A DNA stretch of 64,000 bases, taken from contig OX457059.1 in assembly GCA_949752795.1 (NCBI GenBank), positions 175,100,242 to 175,164,241 on the forward strand, given 5' to 3'. The stretch is from Hyperoodon ampullatus. Lineage: Eukaryota > Chordata > Mammalia > Artiodactyla > Ziphiidae. The notes under the pieces were generated by a model. It saw nothing but the letters and a program-made list of their open reading frames with translations. It had not been told where the DNA came from and did no database searches. This document shows positions 1-12,711 of this stretch, piece by piece. How positions within the stretch are numbered: position 1 is the stretch's first letter; every line of letters begins with the position of its first letter. The position numbers and the translations under genes were made by a program.

Positions 1-348
1 ATCCTGTGGTGACAGCCAGACATGGGTGCAAGGGCCCAAGAAGGACCCAGGATGGCACCTGGTTCTTGACCTGAGCAGCTTCATGTGGAAGCTCTTTTGC
101 GTCCCAGAAGGGCTGTCTCCTTCCCCGACCCTCCCCACTGCAACCCCAGGACTGAAGCGCCTTCAGGAAAGCTCCCTAGTGCCCTGCGGAAGTGGCTCGG
201 GCCACCTTTGGGAAACAGCCCCTTTGTCAACACCTGTGGGAATTTTACCATTTGCATGTCAAACGGACCTATGCAGTGTCACCTTCTCTAATGTCTGACA
301 CAGTTGTGTTTGTGTCATTTCACAATTTAGCTTAAATATCTTCTCCTT
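1..348. other. Intergenic, no feature seen
   Basis: Mixed-composition sequence. Short open frames here carry no recognisable domain, and nothing resembles an exon of a known protein. Confidence 0.5.
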
Positions 349-854
349 AAGATGGACATTGCACCTTTTTTTCAGATTCCACATATAAGCGATATCGTAT
401 GATATTTGCCTTTGTCTGACTTACTTCACTTACTATGACAATTTCTTGTCCATCCACGTTGCTGCAAATGGCATTATTTCATTCTTTTTCATGGCTGAAT
501 AATAAAAAGATACAAATGAACTTAGCTACAAAACAGAAATAGACCCACAGACATAGAAAACAAACATTACCAAACTTTGGTTGCCAAAGGGGAAAGGGGT
601 GGGGGCGGAATGACTTAGAAGCTTGGGATTAACACACACTCACTAGTATATATAAAACAGATATCAGCAAGGACCTACTGAATAGCACAGGGGGCTACAC
701 TCAGTGTTCCATAATGACCCGTAAGGGAAAGGAATCTGAAAAAGAATATATACATATGTATGTATAACTGAATCACCGTGCTAACACAACCTTGTATAGC
801 AACTATACTTTAATTTAAGAAAAAAAGAAGAGAAAAAGAAAGATGAACATCGCA
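349..854 (+). mobile_element. L1 3' end with inverted 5' part (twin priming), with target-site duplications
   Basis: The right part (about 509-839) reads as the sense 3' end of a cetartiodactyl L1: the 'agcacagggggctac' segment, a TATGTATAACTGAATCAC segment and an A-rich tail. The left part (about 364-508) is upstream L1 sequence in antisense; its complement contains the familiar 'tgaagtaagtcagac' and 'atgtggaatctgaaaa' segments. The two halves meet near 505-510. A diverged 15-bp duplication flanks the whole: AAGATGGACATTGCA at 349-363 and AAGATGAACATCGCA at 840-854. The copy is 5'-truncated and has no coding capacity. Confidence 0.75.
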
Positions 855-2950
855 GGGAACTGGCCAGTGTTCGATACCTCCTGCCATGAAGGCCGTCAGT
901 CCCAGCCAGCAGCAGAGCGGATCCCACAGCTGGGAGAGGCCCGTTGGCAGGACCTTATCAGGCTCCTTCAATGGTTACCTCCTGGGATGGAACTTGCAGC
1001 CATCTGCAGCTTTCCGATGCTAGTGTGTTTAATTAAGGAAAACCATGTTGCAACTTTAACCAGTAGGAAGGCAACAGGAAACCGGGGTTCTCCGTGGACC
1101 CGCGTTATACACTCTGCCCACATCTGAGCTTCAGCGAGCCTTGGGGCCAAGTCCGGAGAGAGGCTGGGGCCCCTGGGCCACACAGGGTCGGGGCATGTGT
1201 GCACACAGAGCAGTGGCCCTGACACCCTCAAGCAGGCTTCCTCCTCCAAGCTCGATTGCTGCTGTTTCTGAGGATATGGGGCCCACATGGCAGCCCTTCC
1301 CACCCCAAATCCCTCTCTCCACCTGCTAGCCCCCCTCCAGGCTGGGCTGGGGCCTTGTCTGCACTCCTGGACCCCACTGGCTGATGCCACCCACCCCCCG
1401 CTTCTGCTCTGAGGTCACCTTGTTACTGGTTGATCTCCCCTCGGTTCTCTGTGCAGCCTCATCCTCTGCCTCCCCAGAGCCTAACAAAGACCTGTCCTTT
1501 GTTATAAAGCAGAAACTAATAAAAAAAATAATATAAATAAATAAATAAATAAATTTTTTTTTTTTAAAAAAAGGACCTGTCTTGACCAGCTCCCAGCAGA
1601 GCCTGTTCATCACGTGAACGTGTGGTTAAAACAAGTGTGGATGCTCAAATGTGAACCACGTGGGCACTCTGTTTCTAGAATCCCTCACAATTCCTAGCAC
1701 TTTTAAAGATTCATGCGTAAAGTTTTAGGTGAACAAGCCTGACTATCACCCTGAAAATGGACAACACAAAATATGCTTGACATGTTTAATCAATAGTTTT
1801 TGATCCTGTGATTGAAGAGGACATGAGGATCTTTGGGGGAGCAGGAAGTTGCTTCTCACTGACAGGAAGAGCTCAGGGAAGCCCCACATGGAGAATTTTA
1901 AGTCAGGTTCTCCCCCAAACATTTTTCAAAGGCACACTGTACAAAACCAGCAAAAATCATCAGTGCATCATCCCGTCTCCCAGGCCCTGTGCTGCTACAC
2001 CAGCAGCTCTGTTTAAATAACATTTCCTACTAGAAGCACAAGGATGCACAGGACATGCAACCTGCCCTGGGGCCCCCGTGTCCAAGGAGACATGTCTGCT
2101 CCAATCCCCGGTCGGAAGGTGTCTGAAGAACAAATTCTTGTCTTTTGGGCACAACTGTGCACCTGGGAAACGGACAGCTGACTTCATGGTATGGGGCCGC
2201 CCTGAGGGCTGGGGGACCCTGTGGGCTGCACTCTGTGGGCTCCACGTTCCAGGACATGGGTTTTGTCAGCTCCACCCATGGATGAGGCAGCTGGGCCTCG
2301 TGGTCGACAGCAGCAGGTGACAGAACTGATGTTCTAATCCAGCCTGGCTGACCCCCGGGCCCCAGGAACACTGCACCCCACGAAGTCGCTCTTCAGAACT
2401 GCAGGAGGCCTTTCAGCCATTGTCCAACAGGGCAGTCGGTAGCATCCCAGTCCTGTGTGAGTTCAAGGCCTCAAGGGCACCAAATTCTCCCCAAAATCAG
2501 GGCCTTAGAAGTCAGCATGGAAACACAGACGTCCCTAACCGAAGAGGAGACGGCACAGACAAACCAAAGTCGTTCCCATAGACACAGCCACTCTTGGTGA
2601 GAGCTTAGCCATGCTGAACCCTGGGGGAAGGGCCCTACAAACCCAGGCTCAGGGAACGCTCGCAGCCAGAGGGCATCACCAGGTCCAGAGAGGAAGCCCG
2701 GACCCAGAGCGCTGCAGGCTTCTTCTGCCCACTGTCACCCGACCAGGTGTGATGGGGCTGGCGTCCAGCTCTGGCCCTTTGGGAGCTGACATTGACTTGC
2801 CCCACCGCCTTCCTCTCTCCCCGTGTTGGCAGAACCTGGGGAGGGGCCTGCAGGGGTGATTTCAGAGGGGAAGCATGCAGGGGGGAGCAACATGGCATAA
2901 TCTGTTCAACTGACATCAAAGCATGTGGTCAGGGCCGGCAGGTCCCGCCA
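855..2950. other. Intergenic, no gene seen
   Basis: GC-moderate desert sequence. The only distinct item is an A/T-rich tract at about 1518-1572 that follows an isolated L1-like scrap (TTATAAAGCAGAAACTAA, 1502-1519). The scrap is flanked by similar 'gacctgtc' words, so it may be a tiny truncated L1 insertion. No open frame shows a recognisable protein. Confidence 0.45.
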
Positions 2951-2954
2951 TGAG

Positions 2955-3015
2955 GCTTTTCACTCACCCACTGAGCAAACGTGCACCAGGCCTGAGTTAG
3001 GTGCTGGGGTTTCTC
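2955..3015 (+). repeat. MIR/L2-like tail fragment
   Basis: The segment 'cactgagcaaacgtgcacc' followed by 'ggtgctgggg' resembles the common MIR/L2 3' pattern (cactgagcacctactatg ... aggcactggg). It is short and diverged, so the family call is tentative. Confidence 0.3.
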
Positions 3016-3119
3016 CATAAAGTACTGCCTGGGTCTATCTAAACTCACCTGTGAATCTGCATTTTAACACTGCTCTATCCCTTAGAGCAAATGCACTCCG
3101 AACTCACTCAAGGAACCTG

Positions 3120-3540
3120 CACGCAATTTTTTTTTGCACCCATAAGAATGGTAATATTTTTCCTGTTAGAAAGCTATGCATGACTAGTGTAATTCTTGCA
3201 GGGGTGTTGCAGTAACATTTCTGAAAGAATGGTAAAGATTTTGTGTTAATATAATGTGACCCATAATTAATTCTGATGTTTAGAGTCAGAAGCTGAGGAT
3301 GAGAAATCAGGAAATGTCTTCAAAAGCGTAACACCTTACTCCTAAACTGAGCTACTGTGTCAAGCATCTTATAAAGAATAATATTCTGGACTCATTTTTA
3401 TAGGAAGTGACTGATGATCTTTAAATGATCTGTGATGGGATAATTAAATCTAATAGCATGCTGTTTCTTCCAAGAGCATGCTGAGGTTATTATATTGAAA
3501 CACCCGTGATTTATTGAGGGAAATGCAGGTGCAGGTCTGA
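3120..3540. promoter_or_regulatory. Candidate conserved non-coding segment
   Basis: An AT-rich island without recognisable repeat sequence. It contains homeodomain-type cores (ATAATTAATT near 3265, TAATTAAAT near 3440) and a repeated GAGCATGCTG/TAGCATGCTG word near 3456 and 3474. It could be a desert enhancer of the IRX cluster. Conservation was not measured, so this rests on composition and motif content only. Confidence 0.2.
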
Positions 3541-6415
3541 GGAACTCTGGAAGCCTAATTCCCATTCATAACACGGAACCCAGGAAAATTGATCCATGAT
3601 CCGTATGGACCCTGGAGAAAGGGGTCATGTGGAGGGAATTATCCCCCAAACTTAACCAACTGAATATTGTTCAAAAACTGGGGTTTCCCATCCAGAGCGT
3701 GTTTTAGCGTTGCAGTAACAAAAAGTTTTACCAAGGACAGTTTAAGCTTGAACTAGAGGAGACTACAGGGGAAATGTTTAGGTTCCTGATTAGAGAGAGG
3801 TTTGGAGGGTTGCAAATTGCAGTGAAGTGATGATCCAGGTCAAATCTTGTACCAAGAAAAACACCGCCATAGCAGAATCTGATCCAAAGTAAGGGCACTC
3901 GGAAACCTCAAATTTCCCAGCAAAATAAAAACTGTGTTATAAAAAATGTGATCTGAACACTTACATTTCCGACCATTGTTATTGCTGCACATAAGAGAAT
4001 CTTTGCTGAAAACGCCCTCAGGGGGCTGGAGTGAAGAGCTTCCTCTGTGTGTAAGGACAGAGGGGTCTCCTAAATGACCATGGGCTGAGGACAGACCATC
4101 CCCTTAAGGAAAAACGCCTGAGAATGCCTTTTGCTCCACCATCTTGATCATCTAATTGCCCAGGGTTTAAAAAGGAATCCCGTCTAACCCCAAGGCGATG
4201 ATGGGTGATGAATGGTCTGGCGGAGTGGGGACCACTGGCCATTCAGGGAGGGCGCAGGCTGATTCAGAAATCTCTAGTTCTTTTTAGTTTTGTTTCTTGT
4301 CTGGACCATGAACTGTACCAAGGAGCCTCCTGGAATCTGTGAGAGCATCCAGTGCTCCATCCAGTGTTGAGAGAGGGAGGGGCAGGGTGGGGGGAGAGGA
4401 CAGCAGGGGAGGGGAGACTAGGGCAAGTCTGTTTGGCCGTAAAGCAGTGAGGTGGGCACAGGCGATGAGAGGGTGGCCCCGAGCCTCGGGCAACGCCAGG
4501 TGCTGAGATGCGCAAGCCAGGGCGTGCAAAGGCCCCGGGAGTGGCCCACGGAAGATGCTCAGAAACACAGTCCTGGTGGCCGGGCTGGTATGCTGAGCGG
4601 GAACCAGAAGCTCCAGCTGGCTCAGCAGAGTGCCCACGCCACGCCTTCACCCCAGCTCCAGGGCCGGATGGGGCTCTTCCCCGACTTGAGAGAGAACCGT
4701 GATGATAAGGGAGACAGGGCACAGATTTTCAGGGGGCATCACCTGAACCACGGCACTGAGCTAAGAGGGAATTACACTGTGGAGAAAGCCCAGCACTTAA
4801 CTTGACAGCAATTACCCAGAGTAATTAGCTGTGATTCTTAGGAGCCCTCAGCCCTTAAGTCCCGTGTTGTGACAACAGAAGGAGTGTGTTCACTCCTCCT
4901 CCGATGAGGCTTGCAGGCTTGCGGCAGGGAAAGTGCTGCTGGGTGTCCTGGAAACCATCACCCTCCTTCCTCTGCAGCCGCGTCCCGAGGGCTCTGGACG
5001 GTGGGGGGAGGGGTCTGTTTGTTAAGACGTCTCCCACAGTCGCAATTGGCGGACCCCAGATTTGACCAACGGGAAAGTTGGGAGGATGAAGGAATGGAGG
5101 ATGGGTGCTGTGCCTGACAGGTGCCCGGCTCCCGACCCCGCCGCTGGGGTCCAGCTCTTGGAGAGCGAGGAAGATGCCACCCGTGAGCAGGAGGCCACCA
5201 TGGCGTCTCCCGCATCTGAGAGATGGGCACCGCACTCTCATTCTCTCTCAGTGCCGACCTGGGGTGATGCACCCTCCTGCATGTCCTCTCCCCAAAGGGC
5301 CTGGCCACCCACCCCGTCGAGGCCACAGCCCCACCAAAGCTGCCCTGGGAACTAGCCCAAGCCTCGCCTTCTTGGTGCCCGCTCTTTTTAAAGCGAATCT
5401 AAGATGACAGGAATTTGTTGGTTGGAAAGTTGAAACTTCTGCTGGGAAACAACTGATGAAAACCTGTAGGAACCGTTAGAGCAGGCGGGTCCCAGCCGCT
5501 GACCCATTTCTGCCACGTGTCCTGAGGGTGGGCAGGAGCCCAAGACCCCCTTGGTGGTGGGAGTGCAGTGGCTGCCCCTGGGCACATCGGCCAAGATGTC
5601 CAGTGCGTCCGACACCAGAGGGAGGCCCCCGGACACTCAGGGAGCGCTCACGGCCTGGCTCGGGCCTCAGCCCCCACGACCACTGTCCCCACAGTCTTCA
5701 TCCTGTGTCCTCACAGATGCAGGCACAGCCTCTCGTGTTTACGGCAGGATCAGCTCTCTGTCCATCCGGGTCCACCAGGCTCAGTCGGCAGGAGATGCAT
5801 ACTAGTTTTTTGCAGGACTTACCGCAAGGCATCACCTCCCAGCCTGTGGGGTCTGGCGAGGCAGGTCTGAAGCCCACAGGGCAGGCCAGGCTGGGCACCA
5901 GCCCATAGGCTGCCGTCCACACATGAGCTTTCTCCTTCAGGGCAGCCTCAGCTCTGTTCTTGAGGTCTTTCAACCCATTCGATCAGGCCCACCCACGTAA
6001 TCCAGAATAATTTCCTTTATTTAAAGTTCCTTGGTTATGGACGTCACTCAGGTCTGCAGAACTCCCTGGCAGCAAGACCCAGATGAGTATTTGATACATA
6101 AGAGTGCTGCGGCCGAGTTACCCACAAACCTGACCATTGCTGTCTCGCTGGCAGGTGACCCCACTATCTGAATCTGCGGGTGAACAGCAGGGGATTCGGG
6201 ACTAGGAAAGCTTCCCACCCCCTCGTCAATATAGGAACAAAACCTACACATCTTTCCAGCCTCTCGTATGTCTCTGCTTGAGCTTCATTTTCCAGAGATG
6301 GGACGGAAGCTGGAACCGAGACTCTGGGAGCCAGGGTGTGTGTCTGAGAGCTTTAGACACCAGGTTGGCAGCCCAGCGGCATTCAGGGCTCCTTCGAAGC
6401 AAACTTCGTGTGCAA
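3541..6415. other. Intergenic, no gene seen
   Basis: Desert sequence of mixed GC. A G-rich stretch at about 4372-4425 has several runs of three or more G on the + strand, so it could fold as a quadruplex. Several frames of 80-150 codons exist, but they overlap each other on both strands, are low in complexity and match no family I know. Confidence 0.45.
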
Positions 6416-6419
6416 TTCA

Positions 6420-6570
6420 GGAGACCAAGAGTCCAGCCCTGGAAGGTCACGCATTGTGAGGTCAGGGCAAGTCACTGTAGTTTTCTGCCCCAGTTTCCCC
6501 GTCTACAAAGTGAGAATGAAACCACTTGGTCCTGTGGGTCATTCAGGGCTGCTTGAAAGAACAAGATTCG
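6420..6570 (+). repeat. MIR fragment
   Basis: Contains the MIR core pattern: 'gggcaagtcactgtag', then 'cccagtttccccgtctacaa', then 'gtgagaatgaaacca'. This matches the usual 'gggcaagtcacttaac ... cagtttcctcatctgtaaa' order. It is an ancient tRNA-derived SINE. Confidence 0.6.
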
Positions 6571-6959
6571 ATAAACTTCATTTTTTTACATCAAGATGAA
6601 GAAAAGAACAGGATAAATTCATGGCAAGAAGCTGGTTTCAAGGAAAAACAGACTTCACTCCCTCCCCTCAACCTCCACCCTGACTCCGGCTCTAGTCCCA
6701 CCCGGCACCTGGTCCACGGAGGCCGGGAAATGTGTCTGTGGAGCAGGTACAAGGGCTCCGCCAGCCCTGCTCACGTCGGCCTCATGTGTGCTGCTCAGGT
6801 GTTGGATGGGGCAGACGCCTTGACGGGGCCCCCATGGCCGGGCAGCTCCCAGGAGACCGGTGTTCACGCCAACAACCAGAAAGGCTGTCGGAAAAAATAA
6901 GGTGTTTGAGGGCATCAGAGAAAAATCTCAGGCCAAAGGACTTGAGTGTCTAAAACCCA

Positions 6960-7400
6960 GGAGGGAAAGAAACTGGAGAGGAAAACAAAACTGTAAGACA
7001 ATAAAATGAGGAATGTTTAGAGGAAGAAAAGGACTACCTAAAATTCTACTCCCAGAAAAAAAAAATACCCTTCAAAAGTGAAAGAAAAATAAAGAGACCC
7101 TAGAGAAGTGTCTAGAAAAAGGGCATCAAAGGGACTTCCCTGGTGATCCAGTGGTTAGGACTCAGCGCTTCCACTTCTGGGGGCACTGGTTAAATCCCTG
7201 GTCAGGGAACTAAGATCCAGCATGCCACATGGCGTGGCCAAAAAAAGATAGAAAAAAATAAAAAGGCATCAAAGCGTCACATCTCCAGGAGAACATGGGA
7301 CGCCGTCTTCAGGCAGAAGAAAGTGGTCCCACTCAGACACAGCAACGCAGATAAATAAATACAAACATTTACTGCAAATGCTCTAAGGAAGGACCCAGGA
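6960..7400 (+). mobile_element. Diverged L1 (or HAL1) ORF2-end fragment, split by a CHR SINE
   Basis: Before 7115 the sequence reads like the L1 ORF2 3' region ('cccttcaaaagtgaaagaaa', 'aataaagaga'). After 7274 it continues with 'cttcaggcagaagaaa' and 'aatgctctaaggaagg', which occur together in the same L1 region. The young SINE at 7131-7260 interrupts it. It is heavily decayed, with no reading frame left. Confidence 0.45.
7131..7260 (+). mobile_element. CHR-type tRNA-derived SINE, short form
   Basis: Starts with the CHR head GGGACTTCCCTGGTGATCCAG, continues through a B-box-like 'ggttaaatccc' and ends 'ggcgtggcc' plus an A-rich tail. Target-site duplications are visible: AAAAAGGGCATCAAA at 7116-7130 and AAAAGGCATCAAA at 7261-7273. 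It is a Pol III retroposon, not a tRNA gene. Confidence 0.8.
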
Positions 7401-10220
7401 CATGAGCTCTGCGGGGCGTTGGGTGTGCACAGGTACATTTAAGAGGCTGCCGGTTTCATGGCTGCTTTTCAAAATCACATGGACACTAACCTCAAGCCCT
7501 CTTGGGCTGAAGGACCACACTTCTTTGTCCCAGGCATCCTCCCCAATATAGATGCAGCTCCGACAGCATCTCTGCCCTGGCAGGCGGGTACCACGCACCC
7601 CCCGGCTGCCCCAGCCCTGTCCGCTGCAGCACTTTGATCCAGAAATGCAAGTATGGATGGAGTGAACAGAAGGTCCCCATCCTGTCTGATATGTGGGAAT
7701 AAACAGCCCAACAAGGATGACCAGAAGCTGAAGAAATCAAACCACACGGTGGCAGGAGGCATCTTCTGAGCCCTGAGGCGAGGGGTGAGGTCACCAGATG
7801 AGAGAGGTAATGGTCAGCCTGAGGTCCACGCAGCTCCAGACGCAGGGCCGGACTCGCAGGCTCTGGTTCACAAACTCCTGAAGGAGCCCTCGCGTGGCGT
7901 CAGAGGCAAAGGAGGAAACCGTGAAGTTCAAGGCTCTGAAAACACACCTCTCCACATGTGGTATGTAGGACATGCTGTTAATGTTTGCATCTGTTTATTT
8001 GACGTCGAATGGCATAGAAACGGAGGCTGAACACTGATGGGCCACAGACTAGTCTTCATGGACTTGGGACACCCACCCCTCCTGAGACCCTTGTGTGAAG
8101 ACCTCCACTCCACTCTAGAATCTGTGCTGGGGCAGGTGGAAGGGTCTCTTCTCCCCGGGGCTGCGGAAGGACCTGTGCCCAGGAGAAAGGCTGCTCCGAC
8201 CAGACCCTCCTTAGATACACTGAAGAGTCAGGGCTGACCTGGACTCTCCCTGCCAATACCTGGGACAGGTAAATCCAGGTACCAGGAACACATGTGCTAG
8301 GCTCTTGTCTGGCATTTGTAACATCAGCTTTATGACTGTGATGTGGTGCATGAGACGTGATGGCCCGAGTCCTGCTGGAACACAAGGGCCTCCTTTGCAC
8401 ATTCTAACCAGGGATGTGCAAAGGAGGTCACAGCTGGATGCAAGGTCATGTGCGTATTGGGCATTTCAAACAGTGAGTGGAAAGGTCACCCACTTCTCCT
8501 ACATGCACTGCAGACACTTCTTTCTCCAACAGTCGGCATCCTGCACCAGAAGAACCAGACACTGCTTCTGAGTAGTGAAGGCAGCGGGCCCACGGGACCT
8601 GTTCCCACCTTGCGAAGACCTGCAGGTGAGCTGGTGACCGGTTTATTTCAAAACCACCAGAGTTCTCACATTAAACTTGGTTGTCGTTTTATTATCTCTC
8701 ACTTGGTTTCCACCCCAGCATCTGCAAGCAGGAAATGTGCATCGCTCCGTCCCTCCTTCCCCACGGGCACGTGGCTCCACCATGAGGGCTGGACACCAGG
8801 GGCTGTGCAGGACAGGGAAATGGGTGATTACACTTGTGCCCCCTTCAGCGTTTTCTAAGGTCTAATTTGAACCTGCATGATTGCATAGGAGTTTAGGGCT
8901 ATGCAGTCTTTGGTAAATTAACCTAAATTAGGCTAAGCTTTCCATTTTGTCATCAAAAATAGGAATAATAACCTAACATGTAAAATTATCATAACAGAAA
9001 AATGAGATACTATTACTCAAATGTTCAGTATAGCCTCTGCCGCAGGGTAAACACTCAGTGATACTTAACAAATCAAGAAAAGGATATGCTTCCATTCTTT
9101 AAAATCCAGCCACTATAAGAGAGTAAACACCGTGGGCACTGCCCCAGCGCTTAAAAAAATACATATTATACTGTTGAGAGAGAGAAACAGAGAAATAGAG
9201 AGCGAGAGAGTAAGAACGCCCTCCAAAGTGGTGATAATTGAGCCACCTGACAAAGACCATAAAACAAGAGTTTGCAGGTCTCTCAAGCAACCCCACCTGA
9301 ACCCTTGAATCAATTCACCAGATTGAGACACGCCCCATTCTGGCCCCAAGGCACGTTGACCATCCAGAGCACACCCAGTTCCCACTTCTCCTTATTCCCT
9401 CTTCATCTGCCCCTCCAGTCGTGTGTTCATGAATCATGTCAGTTGTGTGTGTTTCCAAAGTTGTTTAGGGCAATTATATTTGTTATTTAAATATCAAAAC
9501 CATTAAAACGTGAATATAAAAGAAAAACAGAGTTTTTAATAAAAATTGTGTCAAATACCCTAGAAAAAGTGAGAGGGAATGGCTCAGGGGAGCCTGCTGG
9601 TGTTTTCTCAAAGTCAGCAGTGAGAAGAGGAGCTTCACCCACACAGCAGTGGACCCACCTGCCACAAACGCCCCGCCAGGGACATCAGAAGGCCACCGAG
9701 CGCTCTCCTAGAGCTAAGGGGAAAATTGACTACTGTCCACTCGGAAATCAGTGAGCAGCCAAATCATCCCTCCAGATTGAAGGGAAAATAAAGGCACATT
9801 CAAAGACAGGACAGTAAGACTCAGGAAGACCCCTGCCAGATGGAGAAAAGGGCATGGTCAGTAAGAAAAAACTGAACCCATGAGCAAGAGCTAAGAGGCC
9901 GAGAGAGATGGTAAACGAGGAAATTGATAAACTTAGATAACTTCAGCGAGAGTTTCATAACAAGGAGACACAGAAGTGCTAGATGACTAGTTTCTTAGAT
10001 AGCCTGGTGGGAAAGGGAGACTGGAATTAAGGATTTCTAGGGTCCCTGTACAATCAGATGATTAACAGAGATATTGATTAGCTTTATCCAATTTATAGTT
10101 AGATCTGAATTTAAAACCAACAGCAGGAAAAGAAGGAAGTAAATTGTATTAATGTAATAGAAGATGGGAAAAATGGGGGTGGGAAGCAGCAAAAGCCACA
10201 GCAAATTGACAGTAAAATAA
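7401..10220. other. Intergenic, no gene seen
   Basis: GC-moderate up to about 8860, then AT-rich. A purine-rich GAGA tract lies at about 9174-9211. From 9770 to 10130 the composition is A-rich and L1/HAL1-like, but too diverged to classify. No credible coding exon was found. Confidence 0.4.
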
Positions 10221-10224
10221 GATG

Positions 10225-11170
10225 AGATTTTGTGACTTAGGGTTTGGCAAAGGTTTCTTGGGACACATATGGTAATAACTGTAAAGAAAAATTGATAAAT
10301 TGGACATAAATAAAATGTAAAACTTGTGTTTGTTAAGACACACCATTAAGAATATGAATAGGTAAAACATAGACTAAGAGAAAATATCTGAAAAGCACAT
10401 ACCTAAGAAAGGACCAGTTTGGAGGACGCACAGAGAAATCATACAACTCTATGATAAGACAAACAACTTAATACAGAAGTAATTGAAGATTCACTTCATA
10501 AAAGAAGATGTGAGAATAGCCAATAAGCACAATAAAACATATTCGGCATCATTAATCATCAGGAAAATGCAGATTAAATCCGCACTATGACATCACTGAA
10601 ATGGGATATCCCGCATTTAGGACAGCCCTTTAAATGTGGAACACACACTCACCTACTCACCAGCACAGCCTCTCCTGGCTATTCCCCCAAGAGAAATGAG
10701 TGTGTCCACAAGATATCATGTACACAAATGCTCACTGTAGTTTTTTTCCTGACACCCAAAACCCAAGCGGCCCGCTACCCACCAACGGGAGAGCAGACAA
10801 CAGACAGCGGAGTGTGTTCAGACCACAGAAGCCGCTCCTACTGCCACAAGGACCTGGGTCAGTGTCAGGAACAGTCCCTGAGGGAATGAGGTCTCACACA
10901 GGAGACACCGATTCCACTCCACACCAAGATCTAGAGGAGGCGAGACCAATTAGGATGGAAAAACAAGGCAGCTGGAAAAGCCAGTGGTTGCCTCTGGGGG
11001 GCTGGGGGCACAGAGGGACCGGGAAGGGCCCGAGGGAACTTCATGGCCTGGAGAAATGCCTGTCTTTTTAGAGGGTCAAATTTCATAGGTGGATACATTT
11101 GTCAAAACCCAGGGAAGGTTCATTAAGATGAGGACATTTTCTTTATAATTTACAAATATTTATCTCCAAA
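10225..11170 (+). mobile_element. Ancient L1 (L1M-type) ORF2 end and 3' UTR
   Basis: The order of segments follows an old mammalian L1: a 'gacacaccattaagaatatg' and 'agactaagagaaaatatctg' region (ORF2 end), 'aactctatgataagacaaac', then the 3' UTR words 'ccagtggttgcctctggggg', 'gagggaacttcatggcctgg' and 'gatacatttgtcaaaaccca'. Many substitutions and indels show great age, and no ORF is intact. Confidence 0.6.
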
Positions 11171-12705
11171 TTTTAAAAAAAACTATAAACAAATACTGAA
11201 CTTTAGATAATAATGTGGGTGCTGAAAATTTAGGAGGAAGTGTACGGAGGTCTCTGCTGGCTTCGATATGCATCGGAAACAGGGTAGACGCGAGGGTGTG
11301 TCATGAAGAAGCACAGGGAAGGGTATGAGAGAACCGAGGTGGTGGGTGAACAAGTGTTTGCTATTTTGCCGTGTATTTAAAATTTTTCATTAAAATGTGG
11401 AAAAAGTTAATGTGAAAAAAATAAATTAAATGGTAAGATTAAGACCAAGTATGCTACCCATCAAACTAAAGGAGACTGATTAGCTCCCTGCATTAGATGC
11501 ACAGACACAGGCCACCCCTCATGGCATCCTTTCTGTTCGCTAGGAACCAGTTATGGGTCATGCTCAGGGGAGGGGGTCACGCCAGGGCTGGGACCTCAGC
11601 ATCTCCAGGGGCATCTTAGAAGACCCCTCAGCACCATCCCCTCTGCTCTGGTTCCTGTCTTCCTCAAATTTCTCCTAGTTCTCATCTGAGTGATACTCAC
11701 AGCCTATGACCACGTGTTTATCCTAACCTCTCCTCCACGCCCTGCCTTCCCTGGAAGCATCCACTGGAAGCGTTTGGGTGACGACTCCAGGTCTTTCTGC
11801 TCTGATGACACGTATATCTGTGCACACTTTTAAATAAGGCCACAGTTTCCCACATGATGAGCAGATGACCTTCATTCTTGTCCTCAGTTGGTCAGCTTAA
11901 CAGACAAGGGAGGCCATGGCCTCCATCCCCCCGCTGCTCAGACAGGGTCCAGCAAGTGCCCATGTCTACAGATAAAACCTGCACTCTTAGCGGGGACAAG
12001 AACTTTTTTTTTTTTTTTTTAACAAACCCTTGTGTCGAGGGCTGACTTTCAATAGATGGTAGCGAGGAAGCTGCTTTGCCATGTATGAAATCCCAACCCT
12101 GACAAGGTTCTTTTAAAACCCAAACTACTTTTGCATTAACAATGTTTTGAGTATTTAAAAGCTCATTTTTCTCTTGAGCTATAGGTGCAGCTGTAGTAAT
12201 TCATGTGATGTCTAGTAGGGAGGAGTCTGAGCTCTAACAAAGCACAAACCTGCCCAAGGAAAGGATGAGAGCTAAAAGGGAAAATCTGAGTCACGGATCT
12301 AGGCTTTACAATATGTCATGTGATCTCATCTGCAACAAAACCATCCTGGGGTTGACGTGATCCATGGTGTCAAAGAGAAAAATCCAGCCAGAAGGGGCTT
12401 CAGAAGAGAATCAACCCTCAGAGAGGCATTTCTGGGAGAGTTCTCAGGGATCTGTTCTAGCTCTTTTGTTGTAAAGAAAACTGAGGAAGGTATTGATGCT
12501 ATAAGGAAACTGCAACCAAGGAATTTCCTGCTCAGAGACCACATGCAAATGAAACTAGGAAATATTCTGGTGGGTAGACACAAATGCTGAGAATGCCAAT
12601 CAATGGAGTTGGATGTTATTTGAACCAGGTGATGGGTGGACCAATCACAAACCACTAAGCTCATCTCTGGCATAAATTAAAACCTGAGTTTCCAATAAAA
12701 ATATG
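11171..12705. other. Intergenic, no gene seen
   Basis: Mixed desert sequence with a T17 run at 12004-12020. The 115-residue - strand frame at 12326-12673 has no recognisable domain and lies just upstream of a retrocopy. I treat it as chance. Confidence 0.4.
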
Positions 12706-12711
12706 TGTGTC

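Noticed and set aside
12326..12673. 115-codon - strand frame next to the EIF4B retrocopy
   Set aside because: No similarity to any family I know and unrelated to the retrocopy on the other strand.
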